64,000 nucleotides of DNA from Corynebacterium falsenii (GCA_001054945.1 JVKJ01000005.1:434001-498000), one strand, 5' to 3'. Numbered from the stretch's first letter, positions 1 through 12,410 are shown. Numbers and translations are program-made. The notes: generated by a model not told the origin, from the sequence alone.

Positions 1-3000
1 AAGAAGCAGAAGGAGCAGAAATGACCGAAGTGGAAGCGTCGGGCTCGACCGACGATGACGAAGGTGCCTCGATTTCTGCACTGGCTTCGGCCGGGCTCGC
101 CTCGTCTAGGTCCTCCTCTGCGCTCTGGATGATCTGAACATCCTCGTGATAGACCAGTTTCTCGTCGCGCTGAACGTTGTACACCTCCGCGGTCGCGCCA
201 GCGAAGGTTGGCAGCGCAAGGGTCTTCGCGGCGAGGTTCGCCAAGGTCGGAGAGGTTCCCAAGCCGACCTCGACGTAGTGCTCGGTACCCAGTCCGCCCT
301 GGTTAGTGGGCGTGAACAGCAGTTCCTGGGTCTCGATCCAACGCACTGGGGATGCGAACTGCCAGCAGAGAAGTTCCACGAGCAGCAATCGGGTCAGCTG
401 CGCAGGCTTGGCTTCCCAAGCCTCCCAGTTGGCTAATGCGTCCTGAATTGGCTCGGAGGGAACAACCGCGAGGATGGATTCGGCGAAAGACTTTGTCAGG
501 GCAAAGGGCAGAGCCACGAGGTTAGGAATGTAGCGCCCCTGAAGAACCTGGTAGTCGACCTGTGCGGGCAGCAATTCCTGCAGGCGCTGGCGGAAATCCG
601 GGACACCCTCGTGCAGGACCGCAGAGTGGAATGGCACGTCGATGCCGGGGATGAGCATGAAGGCGCCACGGCCTCCAGCAGCCGCCGCTCGTGCGTTGGC
701 ATCCTTCTCCAACGCCTCCATCCCAGCGGTCGTCCCCGCCACCGCGTACTGTTGCCCACTCAGATTGAAGTTGACGATCTCCAGGAACTCGCCGGTCTTC
801 TCGGAAACCTCGGCGACATAGTCCTGGACCCCGCCATCGCCCACGCCGAACTGGTTCGGTCGAAGCGCTCCCATCCGGTAATTGGAACGGCCCTGCTCGT
901 CCCTGGGTACGAGGTTATGCATCGTGGAGCCGCGATGAAAGACCAGCTCCAGCACGGTCTCGAGGTCAAAAGTCTGCGCATAGGCAGACAGGGCGTTGTA
1001 CTCACCCAAGGAGTGGCCAGCGAAATACGCTCCGTCGTTCAGCGCACCCGCCTCGCGCAGTCGTGCGGTTTGTGCGAAGGCGAGGGTCGCCAACGCGACC
1101 TGGGTGAATTGAGTCAGGTACAGCACCCCGTCCGGGTGGCGGTACGTCTGGCCCTGAGCATGCAATTCCGTGGGATTGTCGCGGACCACGGCCTCGATGG
1201 AGAAGCCCAGAGCCTCTCGTGTGTGGGCATCCGCCCGCTTCCAGACCTCTGCAGTGGCAGCGGAGGCGGCACGTTCGTCCAGCCCCATGCCCGGGGACTG
1301 AATACCCTGCCCTGGGTACACATACGCGGTGACGGGAGCTGCCGTCGCCGCCGTGGCTTGTGATACCAGCTCACCGTCGCAGCGGCATGTCACCTCGAGG
1401 AACAGCCCGCCGCCGGAGATCCGGCCCACACGTTCGACCGTGATTTCCACCTCCGCAGAAAGATCGACCAGACCGAACATGCGATAGGTCCAACCGACAA
1501 GGCGGTGGCGTCCAGAAACGGCGTGCTGTGCGACGGCGGAGAGCCACATTCCATGCACGAGTGGCGCGTGGAGACCTGCGACCGTGGCGGCGGCCTGACT
1601 GGTGTGGATCGGGTTGAAGTCCCCGGACACCCACGCGAAGGGGGTCATATTGGCGGGGGCGGTGACGGTCTGCCGTGACAGCGTGGAGCGCGGGGTATCG
1701 ATCACCTCTGCGAGCGCGCCACCAGCCTGAGCTGGGTCATCTGGAGTGCCGGTACCAAAGGCGCGTCCGCGGATGGCAAAACGCTCGGTCATTGTGGCGA
1801 ACTCGGCGCCGTCGATGTGCAGTACCAGGTTGACCTGGACGATTCGCCCGGAGCTGGATTCCTGGACCGGATCAGCCCAGGAAGTAACGTCTACCCGCTG
1901 ACCGCGGGCGAGATCCGTGAGATCGTCGAAGCCTGGGTGCAGGTGAATTTGGTGGTCGAGGTGGACCGCGTTCAACAGCCCCTCGATCACCGGGTAGTGG
2001 TTGACTTGTGCAGATCCCAGTGCGGCGTAGATGGCCGGCCAGCAGGGGCCGAGCAGCGCGTCGGGGACGATGCCTGCGTGGGTTGGGAGGGCTTCCCCCG
2101 TGACGGCGGTGTGGTCAGCCCCCACGTTGGGGGCCAAGGTGAAGTGGTAGTTGGCCTGGCCGAATGGGGAACGGTCGGAGTCGGTCATGGTCGGCAAGCC
2201 GTGAATCTCGTCGCCGGTGACTGCAGTGTTTCCCACGCCCGCGGTGCCGGCGAGCAGGGCATTCATGGTTTCTGGCAAGCGATCTGGGTCGACGACGGGA
2301 ACCGCGCCGTTGGCGAGGGATGCGTCGAGGACCAGCGGGATGTCGAGGTGACGGACCGCGTGGACCGGATTATCGCCGTGCTGCTCGGCCGGGGTGGAAT
2401 CCCAGTACGTGTCCAAGGCGATTGCGAGGGTGACGCGCTGTTGGGTTCGGGCCGTGGAGTGGTCAGCGCCGGAGGAGTTGGCCTCCGTGCGGTCAGTTGG
2501 TTCGATGCGAATGGCACACTGCTCCGCCGAGAGTATGTGGGCGGGGTTATCCATCAGGTGCCCCATCCACGAGATAAAGGGCACGGAGCGCAGAAATTCC
2601 TCGGTCGTCGTTGCGTGGCCGCGGAGGGACACGGCCTCGCGGGTGCTGTCAGCCGGGCTGTTCGACATCGTGGACACGCGTTCCACACACGCCTGATCGA
2701 AGCGACCGAGAATGTCCGCGACCGGTTCATTCTTCGTGGTGATGCCGCGCACCGCCACGGGGCCGGGAATCACACGCACCGCCTGCGCATCGTAGCGATC
2801 ATCCTGCGCCTGCCACAGTGAATCCTGCCCCCACCAGCGCAACAGGTCATCGTCAATGACGGGTACGAAGCCCATGGGCTTGGGGTACTTGCGGCATAAG
2901 GCGATGAACCAGGCCACGTCCAACGGGGTCAGAGTCACCTCACACGCATGCGGATACGCGGTCAATAGCCTCCCGGCAGCCGCTGGAGCGTCCTCAACAT

Positions 3001-5317
3001 CGGCCACGCTGCCAAACAGGGATTCCACGTCCCCGTGATCTTTTTCAGCAAGCCGTGCCTCCACTCGTTGCAAAAGTTCGAGGTAGCGCTGGGTCCAGGA
3101 GTCGTCCACCCAGGGGTAGCTCAGCTCGACAAAGCGCTTCACTACCTCGGCATACGTCATATCCCCCAGATCCCCAAAGTAAGGCTTGGCAGTCTTATTG
3201 AGCGCTTCGATGATCTCTTCGCGCCGGGCGTTCACGCGCTCACGGTCGCCCTCTACCTCGGCAATAAGTCGGGCGCACCGAGCCGCGTCATTGTCCACCT
3301 CGTACATGTCTGCGCGTAGATGGGACAGCCCGCTGGTCATGCCGCCCGCCGACTGTCCCGCACCGACCCAGCCGTTGTTGTCCTCGTCGGGAATGCCTGG
3401 AGTCGCGACCAGGAGGTCCTTCACTGATTCGGTCGTCTTCGCCTCCTTCGCAGTCATAGCCGCGGTGCCGATCAGCACGCCGTCAACGGGCATCGCGGGC
3501 ATGCCGAATTCTGCCGACCACTCGCCGGTGATGAAGTCTGCGGCGCGCTCCGGGGTGCCGATCCCGCCGCCTACACACAGCACCACGTTCGGTACGCGCC
3601 GGATCTCCGCATAGGTGTTGAGCAGCAGCTCGTGCATGTTTTCCCACGAATGGTGCCCACCCGCATGGCCGTCTTCCACATGCAGGATGATCGGAGTGCT
3701 GACCTTCTTGGCGATCGTCAGCGCCTGTCGGATCTGCGCGACGGTTCCGGGTTTGAAGGCGATGTACCGAAATCCCTGCGCTTGGAGTTCATTGATCAGA
3801 TCCGGTGCGTCCTCCACCTCTGGAATCCCCGCAGAGATCACCAGACCGTCCAGTGGCGCCCCCGATTCGCGGGCTTTGGACACGATCCGCTGGCCGCCGA
3901 ACTGCAGGTTCCACAGATAAGGATCCATGAACATCGCATTGAACTTCGCGGTCCGCCCGGGTTTCAGCTGCCGTTTCAGTTCATTCACGTTCTTATCGAA
4001 CACTTCCGCGGTCACTTGCCCTCCGCCGGCGAGCTCGGCCCAATAGCCAGCGTTCGCAGCGGCCGCCACGATCTCGGGGTCCACGGTGGTCGGGGTCATC
4101 CCCGCCAGCAGGATCGGGGCATTGCCCGTCAGCCGAGTGAATGCCGTTTCCACTGCGGGGCCCGTGGGAAGGTTGACGATCCGCGGGGCCCATTCCCCCC
4201 AGTGGGAGGTAGTTGGGTGGTGCTGCCCGCGCGCAGCGGCCCGGTCGATGCTTTCTAGGTCGCTCACGTTGTGGACGCCAACGCCGTAGCCTTCCAGTGC
4301 TTCAACGGACAATGTCCCCATAGCGGTGCCCGGTCCCAGATTGAGGAACCTGTGCACCCCCGAATGCAGGCATGTCCTCAGTTCATTCGGCCAATCGACG
4401 GTGTCTGTGAGGACCGCGCGGGCGAGCCTTTCCGCCTTTTCCTCGCTAATTCCGCAGGCCGTCGCCCAGGTGAGCACTTGTTGCACTGCAGGTTCCATCA
4501 TGCTGTGGTGGAAGGCCACACTGACATCCAAGTAGGTGGCATTGATCTGCAGCGGATGTCCACCTGCGGTCTTTTCGGCAGACTGCTTCGCACTGGCTTG
4601 GACTGCGCTATCTACAGCGGCCTCGACCTGGCTAAGGTCGCTCATGCTCCCGGAGATGACCACGCGGGTGCGCCCGTTCACCAGCGCGATTTCGGCATTG
4701 GTCGATGCAGATTGGAGGATCTGTTTGACCTGCTCCACGGTGGCGCCGCTTAGTGCGAGCATGGGCGCCCCGTCGCCAGAGCGTGGCGTCCGGCTGAAGG
4801 CGAGGCGGGAGGCGGCGGCCCCAATCAATCGTGCGATCGCGAGAGTCTCGGGAGCTCCTTCACCCTCGATGATGTCCGTGGCCAACTGGCACCCCACAGC
4901 GCCTTGAGAGTGACCAGCCATCGCAAGGGGCGTGGAGTGACGAATGTCCAGACCCGCCTCGCGCAGCGCGATGACCTGCCCATACTGCACTGCGGCAATG
5001 CCAGGCACCGAGTGCACGGCGTTGTGCTCCCAGGCGGCGGGGCGCGAGGTAGTAGCGCGGGCCCACTGTTCGAGGTCCATGCTCCCAGCACCGATCGCGG
5101 CGAGTGGGGCGGCGACGGGGGCGAGAATGCGGTCGGATTCGGCAACCAGGGTGGAGAGCTCGCCAGCAATCGTGCGGTCCGTGAGTTGCTGCTTGAGCGT
5201 ACGCAACCAAGGGGTGGACTGACCGGCGAAAACCAGCGCGTAATCGGTGCCGTGGGCGAGTTGCTGGATCAAGCTGACCGAGGGGTCCGAGATAGCCTGT
5301 GACGTGGGGTTATTCAT
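1..5317 (-). CDS. fas: Type I fatty acid synthase, N-terminal 1772 residues (cut by window start)
   Basis: Giant multifunctional enzyme that makes fatty acids de novo from acetyl- and malonyl-CoA in the cytosol. The frame is open from the ATG at 5317 to base 1 with no stop, so the 3' part lies outside the window. Order seen: acetyltransferase with a GHSQG nucleophile motif near residue 135; FMN enoyl reductase region (starting around ILLAGMTPTTVDPEIV, near residue 400); dehydratase with a MaoC-type hot-dog motif (SGDFNPIHTS, near residue 1225); malonyl/palmitoyl transferase with GHSLG near residue 1434; then an acidic Ala/Ser/Glu-rich linker where the window ends, just before the expected ACP, ketoreductase and ketosynthase. 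This is the order of bacterial type I FAS. It is the last gene after accBC and accD on the same strand. The best ribosome binding match (AGAAAGG) lies about 12 nt before the ATG. Whether it matches FasA or FasB of C. glutamicum cannot be told here. Confidence 0.95.
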   Translation of the reverse strand, partial: MNNPTSQAISDPSVSLIQQLAHGTDYALVFAGQSTPWLRTLKQQLTDRTIAGELSTLVAESDRILAPVAAPLAAIGAGSMDLEQWARATTSRPAAWEHNAVHSVPGIAAVQYGQVIALREAGLDIRHSTPLAMAGHSQGAVGCQLATDIIEGEGAPETLAIARLIGAAASRLAFSRTPRSGDGAPMLALSGATVEQVKQILQSASTNAEIALVNGRTRVVISGSMSDLSQVEAAVDSAVQASAKQSAEKTAGGHPLQINATYLDVSVAFHHSMMEPAVQQVLTWATACGISEEKAERLARAVLTDTVDWPNELRTCLHSGVHRFLNLGPGTAMGTLSVEALEGYGVGVHNVSDLESIDRAAARGQHHPTTSHWGEWAPRIVNLPTGPAVETAFTRLTGNAPILLAGMTPTTVDPEIVAAAANAGYWAELAGGGQVTAEVFDKNVNELKRQLKPGRTAKFNAMFMDPYLWNLQFGGQRIVSKARESGAPLDGLVISAGIPEVEDAPDLINELQAQGFRYIAFKPGTVAQIRQALTIAKKVSTPIILHVEDGHAGGHHSWENMHELLLNTYAEIRRVPNVVLCVGGGIGTPERAADFITGEWSAEFGMPAMPVDGVLIGTAAMTAKEAKTTESVKDLLVATPGIPDEDNNGWVGAGQSAGGMTSGLSHLRADMYEVDNDAARCARLIAEVEGDRERVNARREEIIEALNKTAKPYFGDLGDMTYAEVVKRFVELSYPWVDDSWTQRYLELLQRVEARLAEKDHGDVESLFGSVADVEDAPAAAGRLLTAYPHACEVTLTPLDVAWFIALCRKYPKPMGFVPVIDDDLLRWWGQDSLWQAQDDRYDAQAVRVIPGPVAVRGITTKNEPVADILGRFDQACVERVSTMSNSPADSTREAVSLRGHATTTEEFLRSVPFISWMGHLMDNPAHILSAEQCAIRIEPTDRTEANSSGADHSTARTQQRVTLAIALDTYWDSTPAEQHGDNPVHAVRHLDIPLVLDASLANGAVPVVDPDRLPETMNALLAGTAGVGNTAVTGDEIHGLPTMTDSDRSPFGQANYHFTLAPNVGADHTAVTGEALPTHAGIVPDALLGPCWPAIYAALGSAQVNHYPVIEGLLNAVHLDHQIHLHPGFDDLTDLARGQRVDVTSWADPVQESSSGRIVQVNLVLHIDGAEFATMTERFAIRGRAFGTGTPDDPAQAGGALAEVIDTPRSTLSRQTVTAPANMTPFAWVSGDFNPIHTSQAAATVAGLHAPLVHGMWLSAVAQHAVSGRHRLVGWTYRMFGLVDLSAEVEITVERVGRISGGGLFLEVTCRCDGELVSQATAATAAPVTAYVYPGQGIQSPGMGLDERAASAATAEVWKRADAHTREALGFSIEAVVRDNPTELHAQGQTYRHPDGVLYLTQFTQVALATLAFAQTARLREAGALNDGAYFAGHSLGEYNALSAYAQTFDLETVLELVFHRGSTMHNLVPRDEQGRSNYRMGALRPNQFGVGDGGVQDYVAEVSEKTGEFLEIVNFNLSGQQYAVAGTTAGMEALEKDANARAAAAGGRGAFMLIPGIDVPFHSAVLHEGVPDFRQRLQELLPAQVDYQVLQGRYIPNLVALPFALTKSFAESILAVVPSEPIQDALANWEAWEAKPAQLTRLLLVELLCWQFASPVRWIETQELLFTPTNQGGLGTEHYVEVGLGTSPTLANLAAKTLALPTFAGATAEVYNVQRDEKLVYHEDVQIIQSAEEDLDEASPAEASAEIEAPSSSSVEPDASTSVISAPSAS

Positions 5318-5381
5318 CGAGGTAGCGAGCCTTTCTATCGGGAACTGAGGTGTCTTTGTTGCGAGTGGAGGCCTCTGGGCG

Positions 5382-5396
5382 CGGCGAGAATCGCCG
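5382..5396 (-). other. Hairpin in the accD-fas intergenic gap
   Basis: A perfect 6-bp stem (CGGCGA/TCGCCG) with a 3-nt loop sits in the 104-bp gap between accD and fas. It has no T-tract on the minus strand, so it does not look like a strong terminator. It could be an mRNA processing or partial attenuation site that sets the accD to fas ratio (inference). Confidence 0.4.
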
Positions 5397-5421
5397 TTTC
5401 ACCAGAGGGGGCGCAGATGAT

Positions 5422-7083
5422 CTAAAGGGGCCCGTTGTTATGGCGCTTCGGCCCGGGATGGGTGCGATCTTTGGAACGCAATACCTCCAGTGCTTCTCCG
5501 ATCGTCTGGCGAGTATCTGCAGGCTCAATGAGCCCATCCAGTTCTCCGGAGGCGATGGATAGATTCGGGTTGATGTTTTTCGCGGCGTACTCGGCGGACA
5601 GTCGCTGGGCTACGGCGGCCATATCAGCGGGATCCGGGCCGGCTGCCTTGATGTCGCGACGATGCAGAATATTGACGGCGCCATCGGCCCCCATGACAGC
5701 GATTTCCGCATCCGGCCAGGCGAAGGCGAGGTCGGCGCCGATGGACTTGGAGCCCATGACGATGTAGGCACCGCCGTACGCCTTTCGTAGGGTGATCGTC
5801 ACCATGGGGACAGTGGCATTCGCGTAAGCGAAGATGAGCTTGGCCCCGCGACGAATGATGCCCGCCTGTTCCTGATCGGTACCGGGACGGTAGCCGGGGA
5901 CGTCCACCAGGGTGACGATGGGGAGGCCGAAGGCATCGCAACAGCGCACGAACCGGGCTGCCTTTTCCGAGGCATCCACGTCCAAGGTTCCAGCATTGTG
6001 GTTAGGCTGATCTGCGACGATACCGACAGAGTGCCCATTCACACACGCGAAGCCGACGACGATGGAGGCAGCAAAGTACTCCTGTACCTGCACGAACTCG
6101 CCGTGATCGACAAGGGCTTCAATCACTTCGACAATGTCATAGGGCTGCCGGGATTCCTTGGGGACGAGATCGCCCACGGTGGACGCCGCCGATTCGTCGC
6201 TGTGGCTGGCCTGATAGTCATAGTGTGGGGGCAGCTCATCGCAGTGACTGGGCAGGTACGTGAGCAGGCTGCGCACGTAGTCCAAGGCATCGTCTTCATC
6301 ATCGGCGAGGTAGTGAGCGACACCGGATTGGACGTTGTGCAACTCCGCACCACCCAGTTCGGCTGGGGAGACATTTTCGCCCGTCACAGCGCGCACCACA
6401 TCCGGCCCGGTCACGAACATGTGCGAGTTTTCGCGGGTCATGATGACGAAGTCGGTCAAGGCTGGTGAGTAGACGGCCCCACCTGCGCATGGCCCGAGGA
6501 TGATGGAGATCTGCGGGACCAGCCCAGATGCCTGGCAACTGCGCTTAAAAATGCGGCCGTACTGTCCGAGGGCGACCACGCCCTCCTGGATGCGAGCCCC
6601 ACCGGAATCGAGCATGGAAATAATCGGGATCCGCAGCGCCATCGCCTTGTCCATCAATGCGCAGATCTTGGCCCCCTCGGCGGCGCCGAGCGTGCCGCCC
6701 TTGATGGAAAAGTCCTGGGCATACACGGCGACCTTGCGCCCCTGCACCTCCCCGAATCCGGTGATGACCGAAGCGCCCAGGAACCCGTCGCGAGCATCGC
6801 CGCCAGCAAACCGGCCGAACTCCACGAAGGAGTCCTCATCCAAGAACAAGTCCAGCCGTTCCCGGGCGGTCTTCTTCCCCTTGCCATGCTGGAACTTCGC
6901 AGCCTTGCTTTCAGCGAGTTTTTCCACGGCGGCGTAGTCGATCCGGTTTTGTTCGTGTTGCTCTGGCGTGGGCGCCAATGTCTCGCTGTCCACGCTGGCG
7001 CCATCAATGGGGGCGGCGCTGCGAGTCTTCTTCCGATTGGGGAACACTGCGGTGGCCACGGAACGAAGCGTTCGAATACTCAT
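5422..7083 (-). CDS. accD: Acyl-CoA carboxylase beta subunit (carboxyltransferase), AccD1/DtsR type
   Basis: Carboxyltransferase subunit that moves CO2 from biotin on the alpha subunit to acetyl- or propionyl-CoA, giving malonyl- or methylmalonyl-CoA. At 553 residues it has the usual length. Two crotonase-fold carboxyltransferase halves are visible: the N-half with the acyl-CoA region GGARIQEGV and the glycine-rich GPCAGGAVYSPAL oxyanion segment, the C-half with DVPGYRPGTDQE and a second glycine-rich loop (RKAYGGAYIVMGSK). The N-terminal 40 residues are variable. The ATG lies 5 nt after the accBC stop, with GAAAGG inside the end of accBC as ribosome binding site, so the two subunits are probably translationally coupled. 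Upstream of fas in the same operon, it most likely supplies malonyl-CoA to FAS. Preference for acetyl- over propionyl-CoA is inferred from context. Confidence 0.93.
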   Translation of the reverse strand: MSIRTLRSVATAVFPNRKKTRSAAPIDGASVDSETLAPTPEQHEQNRIDYAAVEKLAESKAAKFQHGKGKKTARERLDLFLDEDSFVEFGRFAGGDARDGFLGASVITGFGEVQGRKVAVYAQDFSIKGGTLGAAEGAKICALMDKAMALRIPIISMLDSGGARIQEGVVALGQYGRIFKRSCQASGLVPQISIILGPCAGGAVYSPALTDFVIMTRENSHMFVTGPDVVRAVTGENVSPAELGGAELHNVQSGVAHYLADDEDDALDYVRSLLTYLPSHCDELPPHYDYQASHSDESAASTVGDLVPKESRQPYDIVEVIEALVDHGEFVQVQEYFAASIVVGFACVNGHSVGIVADQPNHNAGTLDVDASEKAARFVRCCDAFGLPIVTLVDVPGYRPGTDQEQAGIIRRGAKLIFAYANATVPMVTITLRKAYGGAYIVMGSKSIGADLAFAWPDAEIAVMGADGAVNILHRRDIKAAGPDPADMAAVAQRLSAEYAAKNINPNLSIASGELDGLIEPADTRQTIGEALEVLRSKDRTHPGPKRHNNGPL

Positions 7084-7088
7084 GCCGG

Positions 7089-9191
7089 CTAGGACCTTTC
7101 TGCGTTGGAGGTGATCGGGTTGGGTGCATCCTCGTCACGTGGTTCTGCGGCGGATGCACCCTGAGTGCGCGGTACTGCGGCGCGTTCATCCGCTCCACGT
7201 GCGGGGGCCAAGGTGACCAGTGCCGCCCCCGCATTGACGTTCTGATTGAGCGCAACCAGCACGTTTTCGACAGTTCCGGCGGCCGGTGCGTGGATGTATT
7301 TCTCCATCTTCATGGCCTCCAGGACGATCAGGACGTCCCCTTCGGCAACCTCCTGACCTGCCTCTACCGGAATTCGAACCACGATGGCCTGCATCGGCGA
7401 CGTCACGGTCCCGTCATCTTGTTGGCGGTGAGTGGTACCGCGTGTTGCAGTGGCGTCTGACCTCGTTCGCGACCCCCTGCGAGGTTGCACCGGGCGCGCG
7501 GATCCCGCCGCGGGAACGGCGGGAGCGAGTGCGTCTGCGGGGAGGGTGAGGGTGTGACGGCGCCCGTCCAACTCGATGGTGAGGGTTCGGCGCGCCGACC
7601 CAGCGTGGAGGGCGGGCGTTGTGCTTCCTCCCGGGGGCGCTGCTGGCAGTCCCGTTTGCCCGGAACCGGAGGCGGTTGGTGGCAGGCTCTCTTCCTCGAA
7701 CGCCGCAGGGAGTTCGGCATTGGGCAGGAACTCTTTTTCCAACCACGTCGTTCCCACCGCGAAGTTGGCTCCCCCCGCACTCGAGCGTTCGCCGTTGGGC
7801 TGGCTATCCACCTGGCCAAAGCCGTCCGCCCCGTAGGAGTCCGTACTGTAGGAGCCCGGACCGATAGCGTCCGGACCGGTGAAATCCGGATGCGCCAGAA
7901 TCTGCCCCAGGACGCTGGCGGGAGTCGCAATCCCGGCGATGTGGAACTCGGCGAGCGCACGTCGGCACCGTGCGATGGTGATGGCGCGGGTGGGGCCGGA
8001 AACGATGAGCTTGGCGATCATGGAGTCAAAGTCGGAGGTGACCTCGTCGCCCTCGCGCACTCCGGTTTCGATCCGAATACCGTGCCCCAAAGGCCAGTTC
8101 AGGGCGTGTATTCGGCCAGAAGTTGGCGTGAGGTCGTCCCCCGGGTCCTCGGACGTGATGCGCAATTCGATGCTGTGACCGCGCACCTCTGGCACTGCCG
8201 TTAGCTCATAGCCCGCAGCGATTCTGATCTGCTCCATGACCAAATCGAGCCCGGTGACCTCCTCAGAGACGGTGTGCTCGACCTGCAGGCGCGGGTTGAC
8301 CTCCAGGAAGTACACGTTTGCCTCCTCGGGGCGGCCGCCGTCCCCTTCGTCCCCCGCGGGTTCGGCGACGAGGAACTCGCACGTCCCCAGCCCCACGTAA
8401 TCCGTGTGCCGGAACAGGGCCGTGGACCATTTCACGAGGGTCTGGACGGTGTTCTGGCTGAGAAAGGGCGCCGGAGCCTCTTCGATCAGCTTCTGGTTTC
8501 GCCGCTGCACCGAGCAATCTCGCGTGGAAACGACCTCGATATTGCCGTGCGCGTCCGCCATCACCTGGGTTTCCACGTGTCGCCCGTTTTCGATGAACTT
8601 CTCCACGAAATACGCGCCCAAGTCGCCTCCTGGGGTGTCGTGGCGTTTTGCGAAGTCCTCCACATCCTGCGGGGTGCGGAGGATGTGGATTCCGCGACCC
8701 CCGCCGCCATCTGCGCGTTTGAGCACGATGGGGAGGTTGTGCTCGGCGATGAAGTCGCGCACGGTGGTCATGGAGGTGACGGGGTCATTAGTTCCCGGCA
8801 CAGGTTGGACGCCACTGTCTAGCGCAGTCCGCCTCGCCCGGATCTTGTCGCCGAGCTGGGTGATGGTGTGGGCTGAGGGTCCGATCCAGGTCAATCCTGC
8901 TTCGGAGACGGCGGTGGCGGCATCGGCGTTTTCACTGAGGAAGCCGTAGCCGGGGTGGATCGCGTCCGCGCCGGAACGAGAGGCGATGTCCAGGATTTTG
9001 TCCAGGTTGAGGTAGGTCTGGGTCAACGGGCCGTCGCCGAGGGAGTAGGACTCGTCGGCCAACGTGACGGCGGGGGTGTCGATGTCTGCCGGGGCGTAGA
9101 TGGCGACGGCCTCGAGTCCCATGTCATGCACGGTTCTGATGATGCGGGCAGCGATCTCCCCGCGGTTGGCAACCAGGACTTTCCTTAGCAT
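7089..9191 (-). CDS. accBC: Acyl-CoA carboxylase alpha subunit (biotin carboxylase + BCCP)
   Basis: Carboxylates biotin with ATP and bicarbonate and carries it to the beta subunit. The N-terminal 450 residues are a biotin carboxylase (VLVANRGEIAARIIRT start, ATP-grasp with KRADGGGGRGIH, and the EVNPRLQVEHTVSEEVTG signature). The biotin carrier domain carries EAMKMEK, with the biotinylated lysine near residue 628. At 700 residues the protein is about 100 longer than the C. glutamicum AccBC I recall. The extra length is a low-complexity Ser/Gly/Pro/Ala linker (about residues 450-590) and a 35-residue tail after the BCCP. The ATG at 9191 has a GAGAGGA ribosome binding site. First gene of the accBC-accD-fas unit; the promoter must lie in the 517-bp region upstream. 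Confidence 0.93.
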   Translation of the reverse strand: MLRKVLVANRGEIAARIIRTVHDMGLEAVAIYAPADIDTPAVTLADESYSLGDGPLTQTYLNLDKILDIASRSGADAIHPGYGFLSENADAATAVSEAGLTWIGPSAHTITQLGDKIRARRTALDSGVQPVPGTNDPVTSMTTVRDFIAEHNLPIVLKRADGGGGRGIHILRTPQDVEDFAKRHDTPGGDLGAYFVEKFIENGRHVETQVMADAHGNIEVVSTRDCSVQRRNQKLIEEAPAPFLSQNTVQTLVKWSTALFRHTDYVGLGTCEFLVAEPAGDEGDGGRPEEANVYFLEVNPRLQVEHTVSEEVTGLDLVMEQIRIAAGYELTAVPEVRGHSIELRITSEDPGDDLTPTSGRIHALNWPLGHGIRIETGVREGDEVTSDFDSMIAKLIVSGPTRAITIARCRRALAEFHIAGIATPASVLGQILAHPDFTGPDAIGPGSYSTDSYGADGFGQVDSQPNGERSSAGGANFAVGTTWLEKEFLPNAELPAAFEEESLPPTASGSGQTGLPAAPPGGSTTPALHAGSARRTLTIELDGRRHTLTLPADALAPAVPAAGSARPVQPRRGSRTRSDATATRGTTHRQQDDGTVTSPMQAIVVRIPVEAGQEVAEGDVLIVLEAMKMEKYIHAPAAGTVENVLVALNQNVNAGAALVTLAPARGADERAAVPRTQGASAAEPRDEDAPNPITSNAERS

Positions 9192-11928
<2,737 letters not shown>

Positions 11929-12024
11929 GACCAGAAGCTGGGCCTAGAACCTCAAGCTGGGTACGGGCGCCCCGGCCCTTGCACATGCAGGGGAAGCAGC
12001 CCTGGTGGGAAGCTATCCCTGCAG

Positions 12025-12042
12025 AACCCCCAACTGGGGGTT
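12025..12042. terminator. Hairpin between ligA and the small gene
   Basis: AACCCCC-AACT-GGGGGTT, a perfect 7-bp stem with a 4-nt loop, begins 5 nt past the stop of the minus-strand small gene and about 95 nt past ligA. There are only short T runs on either side, so it may act for both convergent genes. Confidence 0.6.
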
Positions 12043-12046
12043 TGCC

Positions 12047-12250
12047 TTACTTAGCGTTGGAGCTGCCAGCAGGAGCGCCGCCTTCACCGGCAACGTCGAG
12101 GGAGCCCTCGAGGGAGCCGAGGTGGAAGCCGTTAAGGAGAGCGGAAGAGCCGGCCTGGGAGGAGGTGTCCCCGCCCTTGATTCCTTCGCCGAATGCCTTG
12201 ATAGCTTCGATCCAGTCGAAATCTGCGAAGAGAGTTGCCAGAGAACCCAT
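12047..12250 (-). CDS. Small acidic amphipathic protein, 67 aa, unknown function
   Basis: I do not recognise the family. The ATG at 12250 has a well-placed GAAAGG ribosome binding site 9 nt upstream, and a terminator-like hairpin follows the stop directly, so it looks like a real single-gene unit. The first 25 residues (MGSLATLFADFDWIEAIKAF, then GEGIKGG) form a potential amphipathic helix with hydrophobics every 3-4 residues. The rest is Gly/Ser/Ala-rich and probably disordered. No signal peptide and no cysteine. Corynebacterial small porins (PorA/PorH) are also short helical proteins without signal peptides, but no specific resemblance can be claimed. The upstream 160 bp hold a perfect 12-bp palindrome, suggesting regulation. 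Confidence 0.65.
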   Translation of the reverse strand: MGSLATLFADFDWIEAIKAFGEGIKGGDTSSQAGSSALLNGFHLGSLEGSLDVAGEGGAPAGSSNAK

Positions 12251-12410
12251 GGTGAACAACCTTTCAGTCGGTAGTGCTGAATTGAGAACTTTTCTCGAAT
12301 GATGATGCTACTGGCTTGGGCGATATATCGCACTAGTTCATCACAAAGTTTTCAGCTTTTTGCCAGGAGGCGATGTGCGGGCCCAGCACCGAAACTCCGG
12401 GCCCGCATAT
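12251..12410 (-). promoter_or_regulatory. Promoter region of the small gene, with perfect palindrome
   Basis: 160 bp between the metE-like gene and the small gene. GCGATATATCGC at 12320-12331 is a perfect 12-bp palindrome. GAGAA-CTT-TTCTC (12284-12296) is a second dyad nearer the start codon. I see no unambiguous -35/-10 pair. The region separates the small gene from the upstream operon. Confidence 0.45.

Noticed and set aside
1817-2821. 334-codon plus-strand frame
   Set aside because: Antisense to the certain fas reading frame.
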